Part shown: positions 35,560 to 44,939 of the stretch, piece after piece
Numbering within the stretch: the stretch's first letter is position 1
How the letters are laid out: every line of letters begins with the position of its first letter
Source: an uncultured Alphaproteobacteria bacterium
GTDB lineage: Bacteria > Pseudomonadota > Alphaproteobacteria > RF32 > CAG-239
NCBI GenBank assembly: GCA_944391345.1
Contig: CALXTE010000009.1
Coordinates: 1-59,424, forward strand
Length of the DNA stretch: 59,424 bases
Direction of reading: 5' to 3'
Position numbers and translations under genes: made by a program
The notes under the pieces: generated by a model
What the model saw: only the letters and a program-made list of their open reading frames with translations
Databases searched by the model: none
What the model was told of the DNA's origin: nothing

Positions 35560-35643
35560 AAAAAAACTCCGATTGATAATAAGAGTTGCAAGTTAAATAC
35601 AGATAACATAATATAACAAAATAAGAAAACAAGGAAAGAAAAA

Positions 35644-36903
35644 ATGAAAAAGATACTGAGCATATTGGGGATAATCCTTGCTTTAGGCGGCTGTGAATCT
35701 TTTGGAAAAGGCGTGGCCAGTGCGCTAATAGATAATGAAAATAATGAAGACACAAGACGCTGTGAAATCACCGGAGAAGACTTTCCGGGGTTAGATGACT
35801 ATCTTGCTCAGGGAGATGTTGTCAAAGTCATGATGATTCACGGGGTCGGCACCCATAAAGAAGGCTATGCCACCCGCATGAAAGATAATTTATCAAAGGC
35901 GCTGAACTTAACCGTTTGGTCAAAAACAGATAAAAACATCACTTTGATAAATCCGCAAAATAAAAAAGACGAGATAGGCAATCTGCGCGTCACCAGAATG
36001 CAAAGCGAAGACCTTAAGAAAACAGTCATATTTTATGAATTAACCTGGTCAAGCATTACAACGCGCGAGAAAAAAATATTAGAATATGATGATTCGGACG
36101 AATACGGCTATAAAAGAGCCGTGTTTAACCGCTCAATGAAAACTTTTTTGAATGATACCTTGCCAGATCCCATGATATATCTGATGGACAACAAGCAACA
36201 GATATTAAATGCCGCCAAAGAAGCAACTTGCTGGATGTTAAGCTCTAATTGGGAAAACTTAAAAGACAAAGAAAGAGATGTCTGCCGTGTGTCGTCTTAT
36301 AATCAAATAAAAGATTTGAGCCGAGAAAACATAGTTTATATCACTCATTCGCTGGGCAGTCGCATTCTATTAGACAGCGTTATTGATGTTGCTGACGAGA
36401 TATCTGATTTGAAGGTTAATCCCGATTCGCCAAATGCCGAAGAAGCCGAGCAAATCATCAATATGCTCAAACAAAAAGAAATAACCGTCTTTATGCTGGC
36501 CAATCAGCTGCCGCTGCTGCAAATCGGCCGCCCAAAACCAAATGTGACAAATGAGATAAAAAATTATTGCCGCAAAGACGGAAATAAATACTACAAACGA
36601 GTATTTAAGGAAGTTAAAATAATCGCTTTTACCGACCCGAATGATTTGCTGAGCTATGGTATTCCGCAAAACTTTGTTGATGATTATATTGATTCGCGGA
36701 TTTGTCCGTCGGTAACCAATGTTGAAATCAATATTGCCGATGTTATATCCGCTTTTGGCGTCGGTGTCGTAAATCCGGTTGTTGCCCATACAGAATATGA
36801 CAATGACGAGCGGGTAATTGAAATTATTGCTCACGGAACCGAAAATTTGGATAAAAATGACTTGTTGGGGCAAAGTTGCCGCATAAAAAGATTAAAGGAA
36901 TAA
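35644..36903 (+). CDS. Alpha/beta-hydrolase lipoprotein
   Basis: A 419-residue lipoprotein (lipobox LGGC, cysteine 17). The hydrolase signs are an oxyanion segment VMMIHGVGTHKEG (about residue 60) and the nucleophile elbow ITHSLGSRIL (about 227), giving serine in an HSLG context. Candidate acid and histidine residues are in FTDPNDLLSY and IIAHGTENL. This looks like an esterase or lipase tethered to a membrane and facing the periplasm, but no substrate can be named. The next gene (ZntB-like) starts 6 bp after its stop, so they are co-transcribed. Confidence 0.78.
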   Translation: MKKILSILGIILALGGCESFGKGVASALIDNENNEDTRRCEITGEDFPGLDDYLAQGDVVKVMMIHGVGTHKEGYATRMKDNLSKALNLTVWSKTDKNITLINPQNKKDEIGNLRVTRMQSEDLKKTVIFYELTWSSITTREKKILEYDDSDEYGYKRAVFNRSMKTFLNDTLPDPMIYLMDNKQQILNAAKEATCWMLSSNWENLKDKERDVCRVSSYNQIKDLSRENIVYITHSLGSRILLDSVIDVADEISDLKVNPDSPNAEEAEQIINMLKQKEITVFMLANQLPLLQIGRPKPNVTNEIKNYCRKDGNKYYKRVFKEVKIIAFTDPNDLLSYGIPQNFVDDYIDSRICPSVTNVEINIADVISAFGVGVVNPVVAHTEYDNDERVIEIIAHGTENLDKNDLLGQSCRIKRLKE

Positions 36904-36909
36904 ATCACC

Positions 36910-37911
36910 ATGGATAAAAACAAAAAAGAAGTTGTTACACCGTCTTTTGTCGTAGAGTTTTATGATGACCAAGCACCGCGTGTTACAATGGGCATCAAGC
37001 CGATAACCGATATCGACAATACGCGCTACATTTGGCGTCACATGGACTACCAAAATCCCGATGCCAGAAAAATGTTGGTAAAAAACTGCGGCATTCCCAA
37101 AGACATCGCACAAGCAATGTGCGATGACAGCACTCGCCCCAGATATTTTCGCAACAAAAACGACGGAATTGTGCTGATAATGAGAGGCATAAATTACAAT
37201 ACGGAAGCAGAGCCTGATGACATGATTTCTCTCCGTGTTTGGGTCGATCATAAAAAAGTCATCACACTGTCGCATAATCCGCTAAAAGCAATAAAAACCA
37301 TGCTCGAAATGGTGCCGAGTGCCGAGTTCCATCCCAATGGGCCGATGCAGTTATTTTTAAGTCTGGCCCAAAATTTGGCCGATGGAATTAATGACGCGGT
37401 AATTGACTTGATTGAAGCAACCGCCGATTTAGAAGAGCGCGTGCTCAATCCCGATGCCTTGAGCGATTTTACGCTGCGTGACACAATCAGTGACATGCGC
37501 CGCAACATTATTTCGATTCGCCGCTATACCGCCCCGCAAAAAGAAATTTTTATGAGCCTTCAAACCGACAAATGGGAGGCTCTGAGCGATGATGACCGCA
37601 GTGACATTCGTGAGATTTATAATGACATTACTAAGGCCGTAGAAGATTTGGATTATTGCCGCGACCAAATGTCGGTTTTTCACGAAGAGCTGCAAAGTAA
37701 GGTCAGCATCAGCATGACCCGAATAATGTACCTGATATCAATCGTCACAGTCGTCTTCACGCCGCTGACATTGCTCACCGGCCTTCTGGGAATTAATGTC
37801 AGAGGAATTCCTTATGCCGAAAATGAATATGCCTTTGCCTTTGTCTGCCTGATATTAGTGCTCATAACTGTGGGGGTTGTTGCCGTCATGAAACGGCTTA
37901 AATGGCTATAA
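36910..37911 (+). CDS. CorA/ZntB-family divalent metal transporter
   Basis: A 333-residue protein with a large cytosolic N-terminal domain and two transmembrane helices at the C-terminus (MYLISIVTVVFTPLTLLTGLLG and AFAFVCLILVLITVGVVAVM). The pore motif after the first helix is GINVRGIP instead of the GMN of CorA, closest to the ZntB branch (GxN...GIP). This suggests zinc or another divalent ion; the metal cannot be decided from sequence. It starts 6 bp after the lipoprotein and its last 6 bp overlap the convergent SpmAB-like gene. Confidence 0.88.
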   Translation: MDKNKKEVVTPSFVVEFYDDQAPRVTMGIKPITDIDNTRYIWRHMDYQNPDARKMLVKNCGIPKDIAQAMCDDSTRPRYFRNKNDGIVLIMRGINYNTEAEPDDMISLRVWVDHKKVITLSHNPLKAIKTMLEMVPSAEFHPNGPMQLFLSLAQNLADGINDAVIDLIEATADLEERVLNPDALSDFTLRDTISDMRRNIISIRRYTAPQKEIFMSLQTDKWEALSDDDRSDIREIYNDITKAVEDLDYCRDQMSVFHEELQSKVSISMTRIMYLISIVTVVFTPLTLLTGLLGINVRGIPYAENEYAFAFVCLILVLITVGVVAVMKRLKWL

Positions 37912-39141
37912 CGGAGAATAAAAAGCATATCCGCAAAGAATGGCGGTAACAATCCCTGCCAAATCAGCCAGCAAAGCACAGGGCAGGGCTGCGCCGGTTT
38001 TAGAAATTTTAACCGCCCCAAAATAAACCGCCAAAACATAAAATGTTGTCTCGGTTGATCCTTGAATAATGCAAGAAACAAAAGCCGGAAAACTATCAGC
38101 GCCATAAGCTTGCATGGTTTCAATCATCATCGCGCGAGCACCGCTTCCGGATAAAGGTTTCATGAAAGCAGTTGGCAGGGCAGCCACAAAATCCGTATTT
38201 AGGCCAAAGAATGAAAATATTGCTTCAAAAGTAAAAACCAGCAAGTCCAAAGCGCCGGAGGCACGGAAAATCGCAATCGCGCAGAGCATGGCAACCAAAT
38301 AAGGAATAATCTTTATCGCCACCTCAAAACCATCTTTTGCGCCGGATATGAAAGTTTCATAAACATTTATCTTTTTATAAAGACCGGCAAGCAGGAAAAT
38401 CAATATAAAAAACATAAGCAAAAAATTGCTGAGCGCCGAAGAGAAAGCAAAGCGCTGAGCCGGAGGCAAAGACAAAAAATAAAAAGCCGCACCGCCGACA
38501 ATTGCCACAAAAAGCAGGAAATAAGCCAGCACCGTCCGATTAAAAATATTAAGTTTCTGCACATAGGCCACGGCTAAAAATCCAACCAAAGTAGAGGCGG
38601 ATGTTGCAAATAAAATCGGGATGAAGACGGCGCTCGGGTTAGCCGAACCCAGCTCAGCCCGATACATTAAAATTGTAATCGGAATCAAAGTCACGGCCGA
38701 GGCATTTAAAACCATAAAAAGAACTTGCGCCGGAGAAGCTGTGTCTTTTTTGGGGTTAAGCTCTTGAAGCTGCTCCATCGCCTTTAACCCCATCGGCGTT
38801 GCCGCATTGTCTAGGCCGAGCATATTAGCCGCCATGTTCATGATAATAGATCCGATTGCCGGATGATTTTGCGGCACATCAGGCATAATTTTCCTAAACA
38901 GTGGCGCCAAAGCTTTTGCCAATAGCCCTGTAAGTCCTGATTTTTCTGCAATTTTGAGCATTCCGAGCCACAAACACAGCAAGCCGGTTAAGTTGATTGA
39001 AATCAAAAATGCAGTTTTTGCCGTAGCGAATAAAGAGGTCGATAAATTTTGCCAAACAGATACATCGCCGCCAATTAAGCTTTGGTAAGCGGCACAAATA
39101 AAACCAACAATAAAAAATCCGGCCCAGATAAAATTTAACAT
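37906..39141 (-). CDS. Fused SpmA-SpmB-like nucleoside-recognition membrane protein
   Basis: A 411-residue integral membrane protein with many hydrophobic helices and two Gate (nucleoside recognition) domains in tandem. The first has ANMLGLDNAATPMGLKAMEQLQ and the second has PLSGSGARAMMIETMQ followed by CIIQGSTETTFYVLAVYFG. Bacillus SpmA and SpmB are separate; here they are one chain, a form found in gram-negatives that do not sporulate. The natural substrate is unknown. Its start overlaps the stop of the upstream membrane-protein gene by one base, so translation is coupled. Confidence 0.85.
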   Translation of the reverse strand: MLNFIWAGFFIVGFICAAYQSLIGGDVSVWQNLSTSLFATAKTAFLISINLTGLLCLWLGMLKIAEKSGLTGLLAKALAPLFRKIMPDVPQNHPAIGSIIMNMAANMLGLDNAATPMGLKAMEQLQELNPKKDTASPAQVLFMVLNASAVTLIPITILMYRAELGSANPSAVFIPILFATSASTLVGFLAVAYVQKLNIFNRTVLAYFLLFVAIVGGAAFYFLSLPPAQRFAFSSALSNFLLMFFILIFLLAGLYKKINVYETFISGAKDGFEVAIKIIPYLVAMLCAIAIFRASGALDLLVFTFEAIFSFFGLNTDFVAALPTAFMKPLSGSGARAMMIETMQAYGADSFPAFVSCIIQGSTETTFYVLAVYFGAVKISKTGAALPCALLADLAGIVTAILCGYAFYSPL

Positions 39142-40211
39142 CAGTAATTTTTCAATTTTTGCAGATCAGCCGAAGAGGAAGAAACAATAGAGCTCGCCAT
39201 CTCATCAAAGATAACGCAACCTTCTTCGGGAGAAATTTCTTTGTTATAGTCATCAGACCAAACCACCTGAGAGGCAGAAACATTGTTTTTCAAAGCAACG
39301 GCTTCAATGATGGCTTGTTTTCTCACCTCATCAATATCAGCCGCCAAACTGTCAAACAATCTTTTGCCGAATGCAAGTTTTGCATTTTCATAAAATATTG
39401 CCAGAGTTGAATCTTGCTCAGCTAATTGTGCTTGAATTTTAATGATGGACGGCTCAAATTTTTTTGCAAAAACTTCAGGATAACGCTTCAACTCATAGCC
39501 TTGAGATTTGCAATAGTCGGTATATCCATATATATGACGCGCTGCAATACCGGCTGCGGCATTCAACGCCTCCCTGTCTTCGGCAGAACTTTGCGGGGCA
39601 TTCATACCCAAAGAGGTAATAACTAAGAGAATAAATGCTACAATCCATAAGATTGCGGAATAAATGAATGCAGCAATAACATCACGCTGCAGTGAATATT
39701 GCGACCGCTTTAATTCAAAACCATTTTCAAGGCTGATACGCGCATTTTCATATTTGAAGGCAAAGGCAAAAGCCACCAGAGCCAAAACCAACCACAGAAA
39801 AAGCAAAAGCCCGTTTGATTCGGCATACCCCAGCAGGCAGAACACGTCAAGCATAACAAAAACAGCGCCCATAACATAAGCCGCACGATAACCGCGGAAC
39901 ATCAGATAAGAAACAAACACGCTGATAAAAACAGCTCCGGCCGAAAAAGAAATTCCAACGGAATATAAGGCTAATATAAGGCAAAAGGCAATTGATGCGG
40001 CACGCAGTTTCCCAACCAAATTTTGTTCTAAAATTTTTTTCTTATCGCTGGGAGCAAGCTTTAGAAAAGGAGCAATTTTAAGCATAAAAGCAGAACTAAA
40101 CCGCTTTTGGCGCGGCAGAATATTTTTCTTATAAAAAGGCACAACCTTTGCCATAAAAGGGGAAACAGCGGTTGAAACCCAATCAATAAAAGCACTTAAC
40201 TTTTTAATCAT
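39141..40211 (-). CDS. Multi-pass membrane protein of unknown function
   Basis: A 356-residue protein with about five hydrophobic segments in its middle (LRAASIAFCLILALYSVGI, YVMGAVFVMLDVFCLLGYA, LLLFLWLVLALVAFAFAFKY, AAFIYSAILWIVAFILLVI) and a helical C-terminal soluble domain. The N-terminal 60 residues are basic. I recognise no family. It is coupled to the SpmAB-like gene by a one-base stop/start overlap, which suggests a functional pair in the membrane. Confidence 0.72.
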   Translation of the reverse strand: MIKKLSAFIDWVSTAVSPFMAKVVPFYKKNILPRQKRFSSAFMLKIAPFLKLAPSDKKKILEQNLVGKLRAASIAFCLILALYSVGISFSAGAVFISVFVSYLMFRGYRAAYVMGAVFVMLDVFCLLGYAESNGLLLFLWLVLALVAFAFAFKYENARISLENGFELKRSQYSLQRDVIAAFIYSAILWIVAFILLVITSLGMNAPQSSAEDREALNAAAGIAARHIYGYTDYCKSQGYELKRYPEVFAKKFEPSIIKIQAQLAEQDSTLAIFYENAKLAFGKRLFDSLAADIDEVRKQAIIEAVALKNNVSASQVVWSDDYNKEISPEEGCVIFDEMASSIVSSSSADLQKLKNY

Positions 40212-40306
40212 ATCAAGACCTTAAACAAATAAGCACACCCGATAGATTAACGATACAACAGCAAAGTGCAGAGTCAACCACAGAAAAAGAGTTTTATGCA
40301 GAAATT

Positions 40307-40804
40307 TTATTCCGCCGAAGGAACATGGGGAACAATCTCATCGCCCCAATCTTCTTTTAGCTTTTCCAGCTTGGCGTTAATTTTATCAATTTTTCTGGCA
40401 GATAAAAGCTTATAAACATAAGCATAAAAATTCGGCAATTCGTTATAGAGAACCAATCCGAGCGCGGCCGAACCAAGCATCAAAATAACCATAAAAATAT
40501 TATCGGCAATATCATTTTGCTGCCCGATGCTAAATTTGTTGAGCAACCCGAAAAGATAAAAAAACACACCGGCAATATTAAAACATCCGACAATCAGCTG
40601 TTTGTCATAATTTTTCTTATCAACAAACAAAATGGTGAGTGTTGGCAAAAGGCCGAATATCAAAATCAGAACAATAGGAAAAGATATAATGCAAATCAAA
40701 ATAAAAAAGACAATAAGCAATGCTTTTTGAAATACATTCAGCTTCCGAAAGGAGCGTCCGAATTGAGCAGACTTGTCAGTTTCTTTTGTATTTTTACTTT
40801 TCAT
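40307..40804 (-). CDS. Small membrane protein next to the pseudokinase
   Basis: A 165-residue protein with three to four membrane helices (ALLIVFFILICIISFPIVLILIF, LIVGCFNIAGVFFYLFGLL, FMVILMLGSAALGLVLY) and a charged C-terminal cytosolic tail (KIDKINAKLEKLKEDWGDE). Unknown family. Its ATG at 40804 directly abuts the TAA stop of the pseudokinase (40805-40807), so the two are almost certainly translated together and may act together at the membrane. Confidence 0.75.
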   Translation of the reverse strand: MKSKNTKETDKSAQFGRSFRKLNVFQKALLIVFFILICIISFPIVLILIFGLLPTLTILFVDKKNYDKQLIVGCFNIAGVFFYLFGLLNKFSIGQQNDIADNIFMVILMLGSAALGLVLYNELPNFYAYVYKLLSARKIDKINAKLEKLKEDWGDEIVPHVPSAE

Positions 40805-42847
40805 TTATTTTAACACCCAAGAAATAAGATTATACGCAAAGGAGGCCGTCATCGCCAAAATAGACAAGACAGAAACAAGCTTAAGAGCCGAGGCTCTGGC
40901 TTCTTCATCGAGTTTTGGGCCTCCGTTTTCGATTCTGTTTTTTTCAAGAGACAGATAGTTTGCCTCATTCAAAACGGCGGCATAATCGGTTCTGTCTTTT
41001 TCCAGAGCACTTTCGTTTTCCAAAAGTTCTACAATTTCATAAAGCTTTCCCGAATTAGATTTCAGCAGCTCTTTTTCAAGATAGCGTTGATATTTTTTAT
41101 TGTGATAAATTCGTACCAACGGTTTAGAAAAATTAACCAACCAGCGAGCCAAATTAGGCAACTCTGCCGGCCCGAATTTGTTTTGCAGCATGGCATAAAG
41201 GTGCAAAATTGCCGCCACATGATTTTCTTCTCTCGGAGAGTTCAAATCAGAAATAAGGGAATCAATTTTTTTGCCGATTTTACAGCGTAAGAAGGCAATA
41301 ATTGTTCTGTCATAAGGCGGCAAAGAAATATTTTCTTTTTTGAAAGCGTTGTTCAGCGCACGCAAAACCTGCGGCGCTCCGATAACAATTTCACCATTAA
41401 ACAAGGGGCTGACACAAGGCAAGTCATTATCAAAATCATAGATAATACGCTCAATTCCATAACCGATTTCTTGGCGCATGATATACACCCTAAATTCGGT
41501 AATATTTCCCGGAGAGCGCAAAGATTCTTGCTCTTGGTACCACAGTTTTATCAGATCGGAATCAAAAATCTCCACAAAGGGCTTAAGATTTTTTTTCTCT
41601 TTCAGGGCCATAAAGGTTGCTTTTGCAATTCCGTCAGGGAAAAAGGCCATGTCTTTGAACTTAATCGGCAAAATAGGATCAATCAGACAAGCAATTCGGG
41701 CAACGGTCAAATTTTTATTTCCGGCAGCAGATTTTTCTTGCCGAACAATCACATCAATTTTGGCGGCCAAAGCCTCATTTTCAAGGCCGTTTTTAGCCCA
41801 GTCAGAAATTTTTCCGTTAAGAATCAAAGAATAAGCTTCATCAATATTCGAGTGAAGCATATAGACCACATCATGAGGCATATAAACTTTTTCACCGTTA
41901 ATATTGAGGGCTCTTTTAGGGCGTTCCGTAGCCGAAGTCGGACCGTAACTAACTTGCTTTCCTTCAAAAAAACTAAAGAGTTGAGAATAATTCCACCGCA
42001 AAGAGGGCGTATCGTTCATCATTCCCCTAAGGGCGTTACTAAATGTCGCCGGAATTTTTTCAATACTGTTAATCAGAGCCAAAGAACCTTTTTTAATCTT
42101 TTGGCGCAAAACTTCCGGAGCCGAAACATTTTGCAAAATATCATGCCCGAGAACCATGCAAGTCAGCGTTACGGCAGCCGAATAAATATCACTTTTGTCA
42201 GATCCGTTTCCACGAGCCACTTTGTCGGCATAAAGACTTTCTATTGCTTCAAAAGCCGGTGGCTGAAAAAACGCCGGAAAAGCAGCAGCACAGTCACCGA
42301 TAACAATTTCGCTTTTCCCGACATCTCTAAAATAAAGATTATCGGTACGAATGGCTCTGTGAGTGATGTTCATATTTTTAAAGGCATCAATAACCCCCAT
42401 AAAACTCAAAGCCAAGGTTCTGAATTTTTCGGGCGCCTCTTTAAGAGAAAGGGAACAAATTCCGGCATCAAAAACTTTTCCGCCCAAAGGCTCTTCATAA
42501 ATAAGGGCCATTTTTTGAGCATTATCGGGACTATATGTAACAATACCATATTCGACCAACTTCATTAGGGCCGAATTTTCAATAGATTTCAAATAAGGTA
42601 AAATAGACAGCCGAGGCGGTGTTTCCCCGCAACAAATAAGGGCAAAAAGCCTTCTTGTCGTATCAATTCTGTCAGACACGGCAAAAGCCTTGCCGCCGTT
42701 ATTGTCAAGCCAAACAAGCGGGCGTGAAAAATCAATTTCAAATCGCTCTTTTAATAAAAACTTTTGGTTATCAAGCTTAGGCTGAGACGATGCATTTTGC
42801 GCCTCATCGCCCGACTTGTTAACGACAATTTCTTCATCGACAGTCAT
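40805..42847 (-). CDS. Membrane-anchored protein kinase-like protein, probably a pseudokinase
   Basis: A 680-residue protein with kinase-fold features. An N-terminal lobe of about residues 30-150 leads to THRAIRTDNLYF (163-174) at the position of the catalytic loop HRDxKxxN. Here the catalytic aspartate is alanine and the lysine is arginine. DFG is replaced by a GDC-like segment (IVIGDCAAAF), and KSDIYSAAVTLTCMVLG matches the helix-F region of Ser/Thr kinases. The second half is a helical domain without a name. A single transmembrane helix closes the protein (ALKLVSVLSILAMTASFAYNLISWV), so it is tail-anchored with the kinase-like part in the cytosol. Loss of catalytic residues makes a scaffold or sensor role more likely than phosphorylation. 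Confidence 0.75.
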   Translation of the reverse strand: MTVDEEIVVNKSGDEAQNASSQPKLDNQKFLLKERFEIDFSRPLVWLDNNGGKAFAVSDRIDTTRRLFALICCGETPPRLSILPYLKSIENSALMKLVEYGIVTYSPDNAQKMALIYEEPLGGKVFDAGICSLSLKEAPEKFRTLALSFMGVIDAFKNMNITHRAIRTDNLYFRDVGKSEIVIGDCAAAFPAFFQPPAFEAIESLYADKVARGNGSDKSDIYSAAVTLTCMVLGHDILQNVSAPEVLRQKIKKGSLALINSIEKIPATFSNALRGMMNDTPSLRWNYSQLFSFFEGKQVSYGPTSATERPKRALNINGEKVYMPHDVVYMLHSNIDEAYSLILNGKISDWAKNGLENEALAAKIDVIVRQEKSAAGNKNLTVARIACLIDPILPIKFKDMAFFPDGIAKATFMALKEKKNLKPFVEIFDSDLIKLWYQEQESLRSPGNITEFRVYIMRQEIGYGIERIIYDFDNDLPCVSPLFNGEIVIGAPQVLRALNNAFKKENISLPPYDRTIIAFLRCKIGKKIDSLISDLNSPREENHVAAILHLYAMLQNKFGPAELPNLARWLVNFSKPLVRIYHNKKYQRYLEKELLKSNSGKLYEIVELLENESALEKDRTDYAAVLNEANYLSLEKNRIENGGPKLDEEARASALKLVSVLSILAMTASFAYNLISWVLK

Positions 42848-42983
42848 AGAAACATCCAGACAAAAAACTTTCTAACTTAGCTAAAGCATAAAGTATATTT
42901 ATTAACAAAGCGCAAAGATTTAATTACTTTTTAAAAAATTAAGGCGTAGGATAAGATAATAAAAATAAATAAGGGAAAGACAC

Positions 42984-44117
42984 ATGCCAAAAAAAAGCCA
43001 TAAAGAAGGCTCTGCCGCACAAGATTTAGAGCTTTTATCGGACGAACAAATTGTCGCCAACAAGGCCGAACTTCAAGAGGCCGCTCAATATCACATAAAT
43101 TTGGATGACCTTGAGAGCGTTGATCCCTTGCTTGAAGACATAAACGACAGCACCTATGTTCAAGAAGAACAATATGAAAAACAAAAAGAACAATCCCCCG
43201 AGGAACAGACCCCGACAGAAGATATCACACTGAATATGGAAGAAGTCTACATTCCGTTAAAAGATATGATGAGAAAAATTTTTCGGCGTGCATTGCGTCC
43301 GGTTGTGATTATCAGTGATGACAAAATAGCCTATGCTAATCCGGCCTTCTTAAAAATACTAGGCAAAGAGTCAGGTTATGAAGTCTTGGGTGAAAATTTT
43401 TGGGAATTTGTTTCGCCCGAATATTGGGATTCTTTGTCGCAAGGCATCGGAGAAATCTTAAACAGCAACCAAACCTTGCCGGTTGGAATCAAAACCGCCG
43501 CAGGCCATGTTGAAAGAATTAATGTAGATGCCGTATATATTCCCGATGATCATACTTTTAGCTTTATTTTGATAGGTGTCCCGATTGAGCCAAAAGCAAA
43601 AATCATCAGCGGACTATATGACGAAGCTACCGGTCTGCCGAATTATTATCTGCTTGAAGACCGCGTCAATATGGCCATCAACAGTAAGCCGATGCAGCAG
43701 AAACTCAGCCTTGGCAAGGCACTTGCGGCATTAATCTGCATTGAAATAGAAAATATGGAAAACTTCGCCAGAATAGGCAATGCCGAACAAATTTTCAAAA
43801 GATTGCTGGAAAGAATATTAACCAGTATTGATAAACAATACAGCTTTGCCTGCGGAAAAAATAACAACCAATATTGGCTGTTTATTCCCGAAATTGAAAA
43901 TTATGAAAAACTTGTAACGGAGGTTGACCATCTAAAAGGGTTGTTTGATGCACCGATAGAAGAAGAATATACGGCTTATCATGTTAAAAACAGCTTTGGC
44001 GTCAGTGTTTATCCCGAGCCGGCAACTTCTGCCAAAAAGCTGTTTGAACAGGCCGAACTTTCAGTCAAAAAAGCTCTGAAAGACGGCGGTGAAAGAACCA
44101 TCATCTTTGGGGAATAG
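42984..44117 (+). CDS. PAS domain protein with degenerate GGDEF domain
   Basis: A 377-residue soluble protein. The N-terminal 90 residues are acidic. A PAS domain follows (about residues 95-200: VVIISDDKIAYANPAFLKILGKE). Then comes a GGDEF-like domain that starts canonically (LYDEATGLPNYYLLEDRVNMAI) but has FACGKNNNQYW where GGDEF should be, so diguanylate cyclase activity is not expected. Such degenerate domains often bind GTP or c-di-GMP, or act by partner contact. It is divergent from the pseudokinase with 136 bp between them, suggesting a shared regulatory region. A signalling role is inference from the fold. Confidence 0.82.
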   Translation: MPKKSHKEGSAAQDLELLSDEQIVANKAELQEAAQYHINLDDLESVDPLLEDINDSTYVQEEQYEKQKEQSPEEQTPTEDITLNMEEVYIPLKDMMRKIFRRALRPVVIISDDKIAYANPAFLKILGKESGYEVLGENFWEFVSPEYWDSLSQGIGEILNSNQTLPVGIKTAAGHVERINVDAVYIPDDHTFSFILIGVPIEPKAKIISGLYDEATGLPNYYLLEDRVNMAINSKPMQQKLSLGKALAALICIEIENMENFARIGNAEQIFKRLLERILTSIDKQYSFACGKNNNQYWLFIPEIENYEKLVTEVDHLKGLFDAPIEEEYTAYHVKNSFGVSVYPEPATSAKKLFEQAELSVKKALKDGGERTIIFGE

Positions 44118-44120
44118 ATA

Positions 44121-44861
44121 TTAAAATTCAAGCATTTTGCCCAGCCGCAAAATAGCGTTTGCTTGCGGAGAATAAGCCCCGTCATCATCATGGATAATCA
44201 GACCGGCATGAATTATTGTCGGAGCCTTAGAGTCTTTTTGGGCCGAGATAAGAACGCGTTTTGCTGCTTGCCCTTTTTTTGAAAAAAGCGGAAATATCTG
44301 AATGTTTCCTGCTTTTCCATAAAGCGTGCCCAACATTTCATCAATCGCTTCGGCGCGGTTAACGAGATAGATAAAACCTTTGGGCGCCGTCAACTTAATG
44401 CAAAATTTAATCCATTCACCAAGGGTAAAACAAGAAAGGTTATGCGCGGTTGCCTTGCTTTTATTAGGCGATGGCATATCGTTTAAGGCATAAGGCGGAT
44501 TTGAAAACACATGGTTAAACGAGCAATAGGGAATATGCTCGGGCATTTTGTGACGAATGTCGAGATTTTCAAAATGCAAGAAGTCAAAGCCGTTTTCTTT
44601 GGCACTAAGGTTGGCAAGCTCAACAAGTTCGGGCTGAATATCAAGCCCCAGAATAGAGGTGTTTAGTTTTTTAACACGTTCAGCCAGACAAAGAGAAATC
44701 GCCCCCGTACCGGACCCGACGTCAAGAATTTTATCGCCCGACTTTATCAAAGCCGGCATGGCAGAGAGTAAAACCGCATCTGTTGAGGCGCGATAACCGT
44801 CAACCGGTTGAAAGATTTTAACTTTTTTATCTAACAGATAATCTTGTGTATAATTTTGCAT
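44121..44861 (-). CDS. trmN6: tRNA(Val) adenine-N6 methyltransferase-like protein
   Basis: The 246-residue protein has the SAM-binding block ILDVGSGTGAISLCLAER and the catalytic FSNPPYAL (NPPY motif of N6-adenine methyltransferases). The order of motifs is that of YfiC/TrmN6, which methylates A37 of tRNA-Val. The N-terminus includes FQPVDGYRASTDAVLLSAM, also typical of this family. Exact substrate not provable by eye. It converges on the PAS/GGDEF gene with 3 bp between them. Confidence 0.82.
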   Translation of the reverse strand: MQNYTQDYLLDKKVKIFQPVDGYRASTDAVLLSAMPALIKSGDKILDVGSGTGAISLCLAERVKKLNTSILGLDIQPELVELANLSAKENGFDFLHFENLDIRHKMPEHIPYCSFNHVFSNPPYALNDMPSPNKSKATAHNLSCFTLGEWIKFCIKLTAPKGFIYLVNRAEAIDEMLGTLYGKAGNIQIFPLFSKKGQAAKRVLISAQKDSKAPTIIHAGLIIHDDDGAYSPQANAILRLGKMLEF

Positions 44862-44939
44862 AAGCCCTCAAAAAAAATAAGGATATGGTAACTTGGACAA
44901 CAAGATAACGCAAAATTTTTAATAAGGAAACAAAAATTT

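Noticed and set aside
41471-42568. Long plus-strand ORF of 365 residues opposite the pseudokinase
   Set aside because: It is antisense to a longer gene with clear domain features, has a composition rich in N/R/F/I typical of shadow frames, and no ribosome site.
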